Translations under genes and position numbers: made by a program
Part shown: positions 1-10,050 of the stretch, piece by piece
Layout: each line of letters begins with the position of its first letter
Position numbering within the stretch: the stretch's first letter is position 1
DNA from: Zygnema circumcarinatum
Taxonomy: Eukaryota > Streptophyta > Zygnematophyceae > Zygnematales > Zygnemataceae
DNA: 20,330 bases
NCBI GenBank assembly: GCA_037447605.1
Contig: CM074809.1
Span: 337,287 to 357,616 of the forward strand
Direction: 5' to 3'
The notes under the pieces: model-generated
Told to the model about the DNA's origin: nothing
Databases searched by the model: none
The model's input: only the letters and a program-made list of their open reading frames with translations

Positions 1-870
1 CCTCTGAATCTCCCGGATCCTGGCTCTATGCTGCAGGCAGACCCACAGAACCAACCCAACCCTTCATTAGTTTCAGCACGGACGCGCGAGTGGCCGTACA
101 GCACCTACAACTAGCTCAGCAGTCTCCTCTTAACCCCACTTATCTTGTGCTACAGAGCGCCTCTTACGGCGACACGAGCGGGGAGATTAGGTGAGTTTTG
201 CGTAAGCCGGTAACGGCTAGTACAGATAGTACGGACAGTACGAACAGTACGAACGGTACGGAAAGTATGGCTAACACAAGTTACCGTACAAAAAAGTGGT
301 TTCGGCAAAATTGGGGCGAAAATATTGAGGGCGCACTCCTTGGGGTGGTAAATACGAGGACCCCCCACTGTACAGGCTATTCACGTTATAGTGATCGTGT
401 TGGTCCCCAGACTCCCCACATATTTGTGTCACTATATCAGTAATGACCCGTTTGTCATTTTACATTTATAGTGATAATGTTATTACAGATGTGTTGCCCA
501 GATGTATATCCGTACACCTTTGATCCCGTACATTGTACTTTTTGGGCAGTCGTCTCGTGGGTACAGTACTGTAGGTGTCTACGAACCCTAGTGAGCATGT
601 GTACTGTACTGTCAAGTTGATATGCAGTGTACGATCAAGTCGATATCTGACGGTATGTTTCGATAATATGTACGGTCGTAATATATTTCTAATGTATATT
701 CCGATACGTGGGTGGATAATATCGACAATTTGAATATATAGTAACAATTAGGGCTAAAAACCTAAAAACCCTAAAAACAACTGCAAAAAAATTACATCAA
801 ATGTTTGGCATACAAAGCAAAAACACAAAAACTTTAAATAAATAAAAATAGAAGAATAAATAAACACTGC
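1..870. other. Intergenic DNA rich in GTAC words, no gene seen
   Basis: No credible coding region on either strand. The stretch is AT-biased and studded with GTAC-containing words (for example runs of GTACGGACAGTACGAACAGT near 229-248, and GTACAGTACTGTA near 560). A 16-nt word beginning TTATAGTGAT recurs at about 384 and 468. Short reading frames here have no domain-like composition. Probably decayed mobile-element sequence. Confidence 0.5.
280..334 (+). repeat. Dispersed repeat, copy 1
   Basis: Contains TTACCGTACAAAAAAGTGG followed by TTTCGGCAAAAT, a GGGGCGA block, then AAAATATTGAGGGCGC. The same order of blocks recurs at 2365-2460 with a few substitutions and about 56 extra bases between the blocks. 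The two copies are in direct orientation about 2.1 kb apart. They could be remnants of a long terminal repeat or of a non-autonomous DNA element; no coding capacity lies between them. Confidence 0.5.
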
Positions 871-871
871 A

Positions 872-942
872 AGTCAAAGAGGGCATTTGAACCCCTTTAT
901 TACTGTTTTGCAACAGTTGCGTAACCAATCCGCCACTTTGAC
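872..942 (-). tRNA. tRNA-like sequence, possibly a tRNA-Cys(GCA) pseudogene
   Basis: Read on the minus strand, a cloverleaf can be drawn. Acceptor arms GTCAAAG and CTTTGAC pair 7 of 7. A GCG/CGC D-stem encloses a loop with the GG pair. The anticodon arm ACTGT/ACAGT encloses TGCAAA, which holds GCA. A 5-nt variable loop follows, then a T-arm with loop TTCAAAT and one mismatch at the stem closing pair. The anticodon loop has 6 nt instead of 7, and complementarity runs two pairs past the acceptor stem; neither fits a normal tRNA gene. T-runs that could stop Pol III lie just downstream. It may be a degraded tRNA, or the head of a tRNA-derived SINE. Confidence 0.35.
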
Positions 943-1069
943 TTAATGGGGAGGGGGAGGAATAACATACAGTCATACACACAACACAAGCATAAGCAAA
1001 GGAATGAGAGGCGCAAGCAAAGGCAAGGGCAACACAGCAAGGGAGGCAGGGGCGAGAGGAAAGGGAGGC

Positions 1070-1645
1070 AGAATGCGAAGTGCGGAATGCGGAATGCGAA
1101 ATGCGGAATGCGGAATGCGCAATACGGAATGCGGAATGCGAAATGCAGAATGCGGAATGCGGATATGGGGAATGCGGAATGCCGAATGCCGAATAGGGAA
1201 TGCGGAATGCGGAATGCGTAATGCGGAATGCGGAATGCGGATATGGAGAATGCAGAATGCCGAATGCCAAATGGGGAATGCGGAATGTGGAATGCGGAAT
1301 GAAGAATGCAGAATGCAGAATGCAGAATGCGAAATGTAGAATGCAGAATGCGGAATGGGGAATGCGGAATGGGGAATGCGGAATGGCGAATGCCGAATGC
1401 CGAATGCCAAATGCGAAATGCGGAATGCGGAGTGCGAAGTGCAGAATGCGAAATGTGGAATGCGGAATGCGGAATGCGGAATGCGGAATGCGGAATGCCG
1501 AATGGGGAATGCGGAATGCGGAATGCGGAATGCGGAATGCAGAATGCGGAATGCGGAATGCGGAATGCGGAATGCGGAATGCGGAATGCGGAATGCGGAA
1601 TGCGGAATGCGGAATGGGGAATGCGGAATGCCGAATGCCGAATGG
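1070..1645. repeat. Heptamer satellite, unit GGAATGC
   Basis: About 0.58 kb of tandem 7-mers, mostly GGAATGC with variants AGAATGC, CGAATGC, GAAATGC and GGGAATG. The longest uniform run is about 1510-1615. A higher-order pattern is visible: the interruption GGATATGG at 1161 recurs at 1239 with similar following units. All reading frames stay open through the array because the unit has no stop, which creates spurious long ORFs on both strands. It is not a telomere repeat of the known plant or algal types (TTTAGGG or TTTTAGGG). Confidence 0.95.
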
Positions 1646-2002
1646 GAAACAGAGAGGGAGAGACAAGGAGGGAGACAGCAACAGAGGGGAGTAGAGAGGG
1701 AGTACTTCTTCGCCTTGGCGTCTTCGCTTACCACTCTCCCGTGGTGCTCGCGGTTGCCGCAAAGAGGGCGCTGGTGTTGGGGGGAAGCGAAACCCTAAAA
1801 CTGTGCCAGACCTGAAACGCTGCTCTTTGCGGCGTCCGAGCGGCGGCGGTGAGGCCCTCGCACGTGCGTGACGCGTATGGCGACAAGGCGGGGCACGATT
1901 TCCTCATCGGCGGATTGCTGCCTTTTCAACAAAACCGAAACGGAATCGACTTATTTGGGGCCCTTTCCGTAACCCTTTTTCGTAGTACGGACGGGACAGA
2001 CA

Positions 2003-2113
2003 GGTTCGGGGGAGCCACGGTTTCCGACCCGAATTCTGAATCGAAGTCAATACCTTTTCGCAAAGGGAATCTTTCAATTTCGAAGCGATGGTCAAGGTCT
2101 GACTCCCCCTAAT
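2003..2113 (+). mobile_element. Partial copy of a MITE-like element
   Basis: Shares two blocks with 13382-13488 in the same order: GGTTCGGGGGAGCC through CCGACCCGAATTC, then the end TCTGACTCCCCCTAAT. In the other copy that end forms a terminal inverted repeat. No clear matching left terminus was found here, so this copy looks truncated or diverged on its left side. Confidence 0.4.
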
Positions 2114-2364
2114 ACGCGGGCGGTATTATGTTAGTCCAGCCTGCGGCCGTACTGTTTCTCTCTGTACGGAAGCGCATGGCCGCCCGGCGGGCCCTGTCGC
2201 GAGCTCCTATTGGTGCCGTACATATACCGTACGATTTTGAGATTGTGTTCGTACGTACCGTACAGATAAATAGCGTGACCCATGTTCGAAATCCGCTTTG
2301 ATTAACAGATTTTGTATTGAAAAATAGGCCAGGTTAGGTTAACAGCCCTAATACATTGACACAG

Positions 2365-2460
2365 ACTTACCGTACTAAAAGTGGTTTCGGCAAAATCAGG
2401 GCGATTTTCTTGGGCAACGCAAGTACTGTACTGTACTAGGGTGGAAAATATTAGGGGCGC
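2365..2460 (+). repeat. Dispersed repeat, copy 2
   Basis: ACTTACCGTACTAAAAGTGG, TTTCGGCAAAATCAGGGCGA and AAAATATTAGGGGCGC match the blocks at 280-334 with a few substitutions. An insertion of about 56 bases separates the last two blocks and includes a GTACTGTACTGTACTA run. Confidence 0.5.
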
Positions 2461-3860
2461 GCAAATTCACGCTTCAGCGCATACGACAATTGTTGCCGGC
2501 CGGGAAACGGCTAGAGTTTGTAGGGTACGGAAATGTGCACAGTGTCAGTGTCTCAGCCTCTTCTCGTTACATCCGAGTCAGCAGGATCTGTTCCCTCCCC
2601 ATTGATTGGCTGGAAAAGATTTGAGCTTTCAGAGCCTCGTCTTCGCACGTGTATTTATCGGGCAGCCCAATAGTCACTGACGTCACTATTTCGACTGTAC
2701 GGTCAGCTCGTGCAAGACCGTTAGCCACGGCCAATGGCGAATCCTATCAGTTTCTTTGGGCTGCTACGAAACGACAAATAATTAAATAAGGCGCCGTACA
2801 GTATCGCGATGTATCTCCGGATGCACTCGCCCTAGACCCCTATGGTCAGGCAAATCGCCTTGTTCCTGGCACGTGGGAAAGTACACAAATAAAATACGTA
2901 CACCGCAATGTGGGCAGTGGTGTTTGATAAGAGTACTTATTTTGAAAAACCAAACGATGTGGCATTCATTAATAGTCCGTCGCACCGAACAAAGAACCTT
3001 CCTTTTCTAAAGAAAATAAACTCAAATATCAAAACCAGTACTCTGATCAAACATCAATTTCCCGGATATTAAGAACTAATTCTAGAAAACCTCAATGTCC
3101 TCATGGCCCCACTTGGCCCTTGTGGTGGCATGAGAACATGAGCAACAGAAAGTGTCCTACTAAGAACAAATTGAATGCCGATCTCTGGAGCTCTCCTCAA
3201 CCGTCCGATCCTTCCACCGGTTGAATCTCAACCGTCCATTTCCTCCAGCGTGTCCGTACGCCCACCTCAACCCTAAAACCTTTCCTTCCGGCTCCATGGG
3301 CCCCTGTGGCCGTTCCGAGCAGTTTACCGTTCCAAGCCGTCAAACTGTCCTTGCTGTCAACGCCCGCACGTGACTCGGTGGAAAAAATCGGATTTTCGTT
3401 GACTCCGTCCAGCCTGGAAACGACAAACATCGCGACCGGCCCTTTGTCGCCTTTGGCCCGTACATACATGCCTACGTGGCATCATCTCCACCGTCCATAT
3501 CGCGATCCGGCCCTTCCTCGAGATCCCGCCAAACCCAACCTTAAGCTGCCCGCATCCCTCCGGGCAGACTCAAAAACGTTTTTAAACCTGCCTGCCGCCA
3601 ACAAAAATAAATTTCCCCGAACCCGAACAGTTGACCTGATCGTTACTTTCCAGAAAGCGCCAGATCTCCGTACATCCAAATCCTGTGTCGATGAGAAACG
3701 ACAAGGTGTGCCGCCCGAGGACCGCGTCGAAGCTTCCAAGGGCGGGCAATGGGCCGTCTTTCCCCCCAGCTGGCGCCAATTTTGTCGCATTCGTCCGGCC
3801 GGACGCGCCGGGCGGCCAGGGGGGGCGAGCCAGCTGCGAGGCAGCGGCGAATGGAGGTCC

Positions 3861-4121
3861 GCCACGTGGAAAGGAGAGCTGACATGGCGAGCTGCTATTG
3901 CGGGAATGTCGGAGAGAGGCGGGCGGGCGGGGGCGGGGCGGGGGAGGGATAAAGGGGGAGGCGCCGGATAGGACAAGCGGCGCCGCCGAGGAAGGAGAGG
4001 GAGGGGAGAGAGGGAGGGAGAGGGAGAGGGAGAGGGAGGGGAGAGAGAGAGGGAGAGGGAGAGGAAGGGGAGAGAGAGAGAGGGAGAGGGAGAGGGAGAG
4101 AGAGGGAGAGGGGAAGGAGAG
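3861..4121 (+). promoter_or_regulatory. Putative promoter and purine-rich 5' leader of the protease gene
   Basis: A palindromic G-box core CACGTG lies at 3863-3868. Seven G-runs of three or more (3921-3958) separated by one to five bases form a strong G-quadruplex motif. A TATA-like GATAAAG follows at about 3948. From about 3987 to 4121 the plus strand is almost pure A/G (GAGAGGGAGAGG-type), ending right at the chosen ATG (4122). No transcription start can be placed from sequence alone. Confidence 0.35.
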
Positions 4122-7100
4122 ATGGAGCAGCGCATGGGCAGGGTGTTTTTCTTGAGCCTGTTGGGGGTGCTGACGTGGACGCAGCTGGCGGAGGGGCGGA
4201 CGCCAGGTGAGCTGACCTCCCTCTTTTCAATTCTCATTTTTTTTTTCATTTTGCGGCAGAGCAGAGCGTTTTCCTCTTCCTCTCTTTTTTTTTAATTTTT
4301 TTTGGTTCCATTTTGCAGGAGCGTTGCTGTCGTCATCAGTGACGGAGGCAGCAGAGAGGCCGCCCCGCGCCCTGTCCTCCGTACTCGCTCTCCCCCCGTC
4401 CTCCCCTCTCTCTCTTCTTGTATTCTTTGCTCCACTCCCTCCCCCAGTCTCTCCTCTCTCTCTCTCTCCCTCCCTTTCCCTCTCTCCTCTTCTGTTCTTT
4501 CCTCACTCTCTCTCCCTCTCTTTCTCTCTTCCCGCCTTCCTCCCCTTCCTTCCCTGTCTTTCTCTCCCTCCCCCCTCTCTCTCTCGCTCCACTGTCTCCT
4601 CTCCCCTTCCCTCCTCACTCTCTCGCTCCCCTGTCTCTCTCTCTCTCTCTCCCCTGTTTCTCTCTCCCTCTCCCCCCTCTCTCTCTCGCTCCCCTCTCTT
4701 CCTCTCCCTCTCCGCCGCTAATGTCAGCTGTTTTGTCCTTTTCTCCGCAGACTCTGTCGGCAGACGAAGCTTTGGCCACTTCCTTGTCCGGTGAGTCACA
4801 AATGTTGGCCGCACACTCCCAACCTTTTTTGCCCCATTTTTTTTTTTTTTTAGCTTCATTGAATGAACCAGATGATCGCTGCCCCGAGCTATTCCAACTA
4901 CGCATGTTGCCCAATCCTCGGGCTTTGATTTTTTTTTTTTTTTTTTTTGTTTTCTTTTTGGAGCAGACTCGGATTCCGAATGGGAGCGGAGAGCTCTCAA
5001 GGCGACCTCCGTCTCTTCTTTCTCAAATTCGTGGGCCAGCTGTACGCTCTAACCCCATTGGTCCTCCTCCTTGGAAAGAAAGAAAGGAAGCCGTACACGG
5101 CATGGCAAGATTGCTTCCTTCTTGCGCAATTTGTGTACTTCTTCTTTGTTCGATTGGGCATGAACCAACGGTTGGTTGCGTGGTCAATGGCAATGGCAGC
5201 CTCGAGCTGGCTGGACCCCGCGGAGGGCTCCTTCATAGTCATGCCCTCCCTCTCGTACAACGTGTGGGCCCCCTCCACCGGCGAGACCGACCCCCCCGTC
5301 GAACTCAGCAACGGTACGCCCACTCCTCCGCTCCCAAGGCCTTTTACTATGTTCAAGTTTTGGGCCCTACTTCCTTCTTGCTGGTGGGGGAGTTGTTCAT
5401 GTTGAACACAAAGTTGTTCATGTTGAACACCAAGTTGTTCATGTTGTTGCGCGCGAGCAGATCCCAGCGGCGGCGTGTCGCTCAACGCGACGGGCGTGTG
5501 GACGCTGCAGAAGGTGCGCGCGTTCTACGCCTTCGTCGAAATCCGGTCGGGGAAGTGCCTCGACGCGGTGACCCGCGCGATCGGCGGCCAAGTCGTGCTC
5601 TCAGGTTCGACCGCCCACTCCCACTGTCAACCATGCATGTATGCATGCGCGCATGCATTTGTGCTGCATATGTCCCACTTTGTTCCGGTTTGTTGGTTTT
5701 AATTCGGGTGGATTCGGTGTGTTTTTGAGTTGTGTTCAGAGTGTACGGAAGGAGTGACCCAGCTCTGGTCGGCCATAAGCACGCAGGCCTCGGACCTGAG
5801 CGTGCAGTGGATGAACGTGGGGACGGGCCTCTGCCTCGACGCCATCGACGGCGCCGCCAGCTCGCCCCTCCTCCTCTGGACGTGCCGGCGAGGGGCGCAC
5901 AGCCTCATGAACACCCAGCTGTGGCTGCCGCTGCCGCCCTCGGTTGCCACGAGGGAATCATGTGAGCCCCAACACAACACATTGTTCTGAGACCCCGAGC
6001 TTCTACTTCTTGGTTTTGTTGTTGCTAGACATGGAAGAACATGAAATGTGGCTGTGGGTTGACTTGAATTGACGTGGGTTGACTCGGATTGGCTTGGGCA
6101 GCGGCATCGGGGCTCTCCCTGAACGCGTCCTCTAGCGCGCCCGACACGTACTTGAACGCGTTCTCGCGGCACGCGAGCTGGGCCGCCGCGGACCTGCCCG
6201 AGAGCGTGGACTGGCGGCCCCTGCTGGCGGGCGCCAAGGACCAGTCCTCGTGCGGTGAGCGCGCGACCAACTGCATTTTGGCTCTCATGCTTCCCCTAGG
6301 AACAATGTCATGCCAATGTCGTGTTGGCGCGTCCCATGGTTCATGGCTCATGTCGGTCCACGCGCGTCCCGGCCCCTGCAGGGTCCTGCCACGTGTTCGC
6401 GGCGGTGGCGACCATCGAGGGCGCGTACAACATCCTGGCGGGCCCGCCCTCGCCCGCGTCCCTCTCGGAGCAGGCGGTGCTCGACTGCGGCCCGCGCGGC
6501 GCCTGCGCGGGCGGATGGCCGGCGGACGTCCTCTCCTGGCTGGCGGCCCGCCCCGCGGACGCCGGCCTGCCCGCCACGTCGGCGTACGGACCCTACGTCG
6601 GGCAGCCGCAGGCCTGCAAGGTAAACATTTCCACCTGCCAGTTTTGAGCCCTTGATTTTTTTTTTTTTCGCTGTTCCCCTTTACCAACCACGTGCTGCCA
6701 CGTGTCGTTGACCAGTGGAGCGGTTGTTGTGTTCGATACGACAAGCGGTTGGACATGGGCGGTCATAAAAGTTCCTTTGTCTTTTTTTCGGGTTGACTAT
6801 GTCGCCGCCGGCCGGTTCGAATCCGTCAGGGCCGACCAAGCGGGCATTGTCGGCAGATGACGACAAAATTTTAGCTGGCAAAGCGCCACGCGACTATTCA
6901 GAAATGCTAGTCTGCCACGTCAGCGCTGCCGGCCGGCGTAACGGCCGACAGGAAGGGTCGCCGGCCGGCCGGCTGAAGATTCCGGATCGCGCATTTATGA
7001 AACACAGGGCAACCGACATTCTCTGTTTTTTTGTCGTATGTCTTTTTGTCGTTAAGCTGGTTGATGTAACGGCAGTTTGGACAGGTCGGCGTCAACTGTT

Positions 7101-7761
7101 TGTCGGATACAGTACAGTACAATATATCCGACACGTGCGGAATGTACAAACGGCAAGCCTCATGTTTCGGGCGGCTTACACGTGCGGTTAATCTAGAACT
7201 GTAACTGTGCGTGTGCAGGTTGGCATCCCGGGGGCCGTCCGCGTGGTACGGTTCGAGGAGGTTCCGGCGCTGAGCCCGCGCGCGCTGAGGGCGGCCGTGA
7301 GCCGGCAGCCGGTGCTGGCCTACGTCACGCTCACGGAGGAGCTGCAGCTCTGGAACTCGGTCAGCCTCAGCCTCGCATGGCCATGCATGGCATGGCATGG
7401 CGTGGCATGGCATGGCATGGCATGGCAATGGTTTGACACCAGTGTGATGCATGGCATGGCATGCGGCCCTGACCTCTGACCCATGGATGCATGGATGCAT
7501 GGGTGCGTGCGCGCAGTGGGACATCTTCAAGGACTCGCAGAAGGCGTGCGGCGTGGGCGCCATGCTGACGCACGTGGTCGCCGTGGTGGGGTACGGAACG
7601 GAGGGCGGCACGGAGTACTGGATCGTGCGCAACTCCTTCGGGCGCTACTGGGGGGACTACGGCGCCGCGCGGGTCATGGCGGGCGTCTGCGGCCTCCAGG
7701 CGCTGCCCGCGCTCTACCCCGTCCTCGCCCGTCAGTGCCGAACCCGTCTCCCTCTCTCTCC

Positions 7762-7795
<34 letters not shown>

Positions 7796-10001
7796 GTCAC
7801 TCTCTCCCTCTCTCTCTTTCTCTGGGTTGAATTGGTCCTTTTCGGCTTTCCCCTTCTTTTTTTTCTCATTTTCGTTTTTATTTTTGTGTTGTGTCCAGCT
7901 CCGGACGGCAACCCCTGCGGAGCCATCAACCCGTGCGGCGCGGGCACGTGCATTCGCGGAGAATCGCTTTCATATAACTGCAGCTGCCCGCCCGGCTATC
8001 TGCCGGTCGTCAATACGGACGGCACGCAGACATGCGCGCCCGGTACTGCTTCTACCTTGACGAGCAAGAGGGGAAGAGATTGAGAGAGAGAGAGGGAGAG
8101 AGCGGGGGAGAGGGGGAGAGGGAAGGGAGAGGAGGAAGAAAATGATAATCCAAAATGGAAACAAGAGGGCTTAATCCATGCACAAAAATGCAGATTGATA
8201 GCGCCTCCTCTTCCTGAATCTCTCTCCTCCTCCTCTTTTGGTTGTCTGGTTCCATGCTGTTGCAGAGGACGCGTGCGGAACGGCAACGGGAGCATGGAAC
8301 CCCTGCGGCGCCGGCACGTGCGTGAACAGCGGCGACGCGCTGTACCACTGCGTGTGCTTTGCGGGCTACGCCGCCGCCCTCAACGCGCGGAGGCAGCAGA
8401 TCTGCGTGCCGCGTGAGGACCCGCCCGCCTGCCTGCATGCATGCCTTCCTGCATGTATGCATGTATGCATGCATTGTATGTATGCCTGCATGCCTGCCTG
8501 CCCTCCTGCATGTATGCATGTATGCATGCCTGCCTGCATGCCTGCATGTATCCATGCATGCCTGCATGCCTTCCTGCATGTATGCATGTATGCATGTATG
8601 CATGCATGCCTGCATGCCTGCCTGCATGTATGACTGCATGCCTGCATGCAGGCGCTCGGGGCAGAAAAGTTGCGGTCGCGTTTTTACGTGTTTCGATTGT
8701 TGCGCTTGTATGCCGCCGGTCGTGCGAAGGTGGAAAGGGAAAGGGGACGAGAGAAGAGGTCGACGTAAGGTGGAGGGAGGGAGGGAAAGGAAGAGAGAGC
8801 GATGGGATGGGGGAGGAGAGTACTGTGGAATTAACTTTTCTTTTATCTGTCTCCCCCTTTCCGTATTTCTTTTTGCAGCTGCCCAGACGGTTCAAGCTCT
8901 TGAAAGCTACACAGCGGAGGCAGGAGATGACTGTTATCTGATTGCAGCCGCATATGGACTGACTGTTCAACAGCTCACAGATATGAATCCAAGAAGCGGG
9001 AGGGTGAGCAGACTCAGCCAAAGCATGCTGAAGTGTATATGGAACTTTTTTTCAAATGAAATACGTTCTATAATGGCATAACTTTCAATTGGAATACCTT
9101 TCTAGAGATTTGGATTGGACGATTTCTCGCTCTGGAAGTGACGGTTGCTCATATTTTTGCAGGACGTGTGTTCTCCGTTACTTGTTGGGGATGTGTTGAA
9201 TGTCACAAATGTGGAGCCTTATGACTGCAAAGTTTTGTACAGCATTCAGAAGGTAGGTCCCCCTCCCTCCCTCCCTCCCTCCCTCCCTCCCTCCCTCCCT
9301 CGTAAACTAAGTCTCCCTCTCTCTGTCTCCGTTTCTCACTCTCTCTCTCTCTCTTTCTCTCTTTCCTTGCAGAACGATTCGTGTTCCGGCATTGAGAGCA
9401 AGTTCAGCCTCCCCCCTTCTTCCCTCAGCGCAGTTCTGAACCCTGCTGTCAACTGCTCCGGTGATTCGACCCTCACTCCGGGCCAACAGGTGAGCACCGA
9501 ACATAGCTTGTTTAAAGAAAACTCATTGTGTTCTTTCCTTCGTTTGTAAACCTATCTCGTAGTCAAGCATAGTATTGGTTTGAACTGGCTGAAACTGAGC
9601 CCCCTAACGAGTGGACCTTTCCTTCCATCCTTTGCAGGTTTGCATTGTGAGTGGGCAGCCGGATGCGACAAAAGTATGTACGGCGAGTGACCGCGTTACA
9701 TCATCTGATGTTGCGAGCGGAGGATGTGACCAAATGCTGCTCCGAAACACGCAGATCAACATCACCACCTTCTATGAAATGAACCGCGGAATCAACTGCC
9801 AAAATCTCTTTACAGGCCAGCAGGTGAGAGAGAGGGAGGGGTCGCATAAACAATAGTTATTGACATTTTTAACACTCGATAAGAACGGATAAGAAAATTC
9901 TACGAGCCTTCGGAGATGCGAATGTTTGAATCTTGAGAGTTTTCAGTGACTTTGAAACGCAAGGCCATCTCTTTGCAGAGAACTAACATCTGCCTTCCTT
10001 T

Positions 10002-10050
<49 letters not shown>

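Larger units (their letters stand above)
1646..3860. other. Intergenic spacer with mobile-element remnants, no gene seen
   Basis: No reading frame has recognisable protein features. The stretch holds a MITE-like fragment (2003-2113), the second copy of a dispersed repeat (2365-2460), many CGTAC words (for example around 2216-2265), and repeated CAACCGTCC words near 3197-3240. GC content rises from about 3.5 kb towards the protease gene. A single AAACCCTAA word (about 1791) resembles a plant telo-box, but no gene follows it closely. Confidence 0.5.

Noticed and set aside
1070-1645. CRISPR-like regular repeat array
   Set aside because: Units of 7 bp follow each other directly with no spacers, in eukaryotic-type DNA.
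1788-1800. Telomere-like AAACCCTAAAA word, with CTAAAAACCCTAAAAAC near 760
   Set aside because: One or two units only; no telomeric array, and no nearby gene for a telo-box promoter element.
797-1815. Several long open frames on both strands (up to about 320 codons) rich in His-Ser-Ala-Phe-Arg or Met-Arg-Asn-Ala-Glu-Cys repeats
   Set aside because: They only read the GGAATGC heptamer array, which has no stop codon in any frame; protein repeats simply mirror the DNA.
3306-4249. Open frames of 220-255 codons upstream of the protease gene
   Set aside because: Low-complexity translation (Ser/Leu/Pro or Gly/Arg/Glu) over GC-rich and GA-rich tracts, no domain, no splice structure.
4418-5728. A 436-codon plus-strand frame across exons 3-6
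   Set aside because: It reads the CT tract and the wrong frame of the lectin exons; the spliced model gives conserved CLDAV and QxW motifs instead.
6690-6840. tRNA gene around GGTTCGAATCC in intron 9
   Set aside because: No matching acceptor stem or D-arm; kept only as a B-box observation.
8359-9081. Cys/Met/His-rich frames on both strands (metallothionein-like look)
   Set aside because: They translate the TGCA/TGCC/TGTA microsatellite of intron 13.
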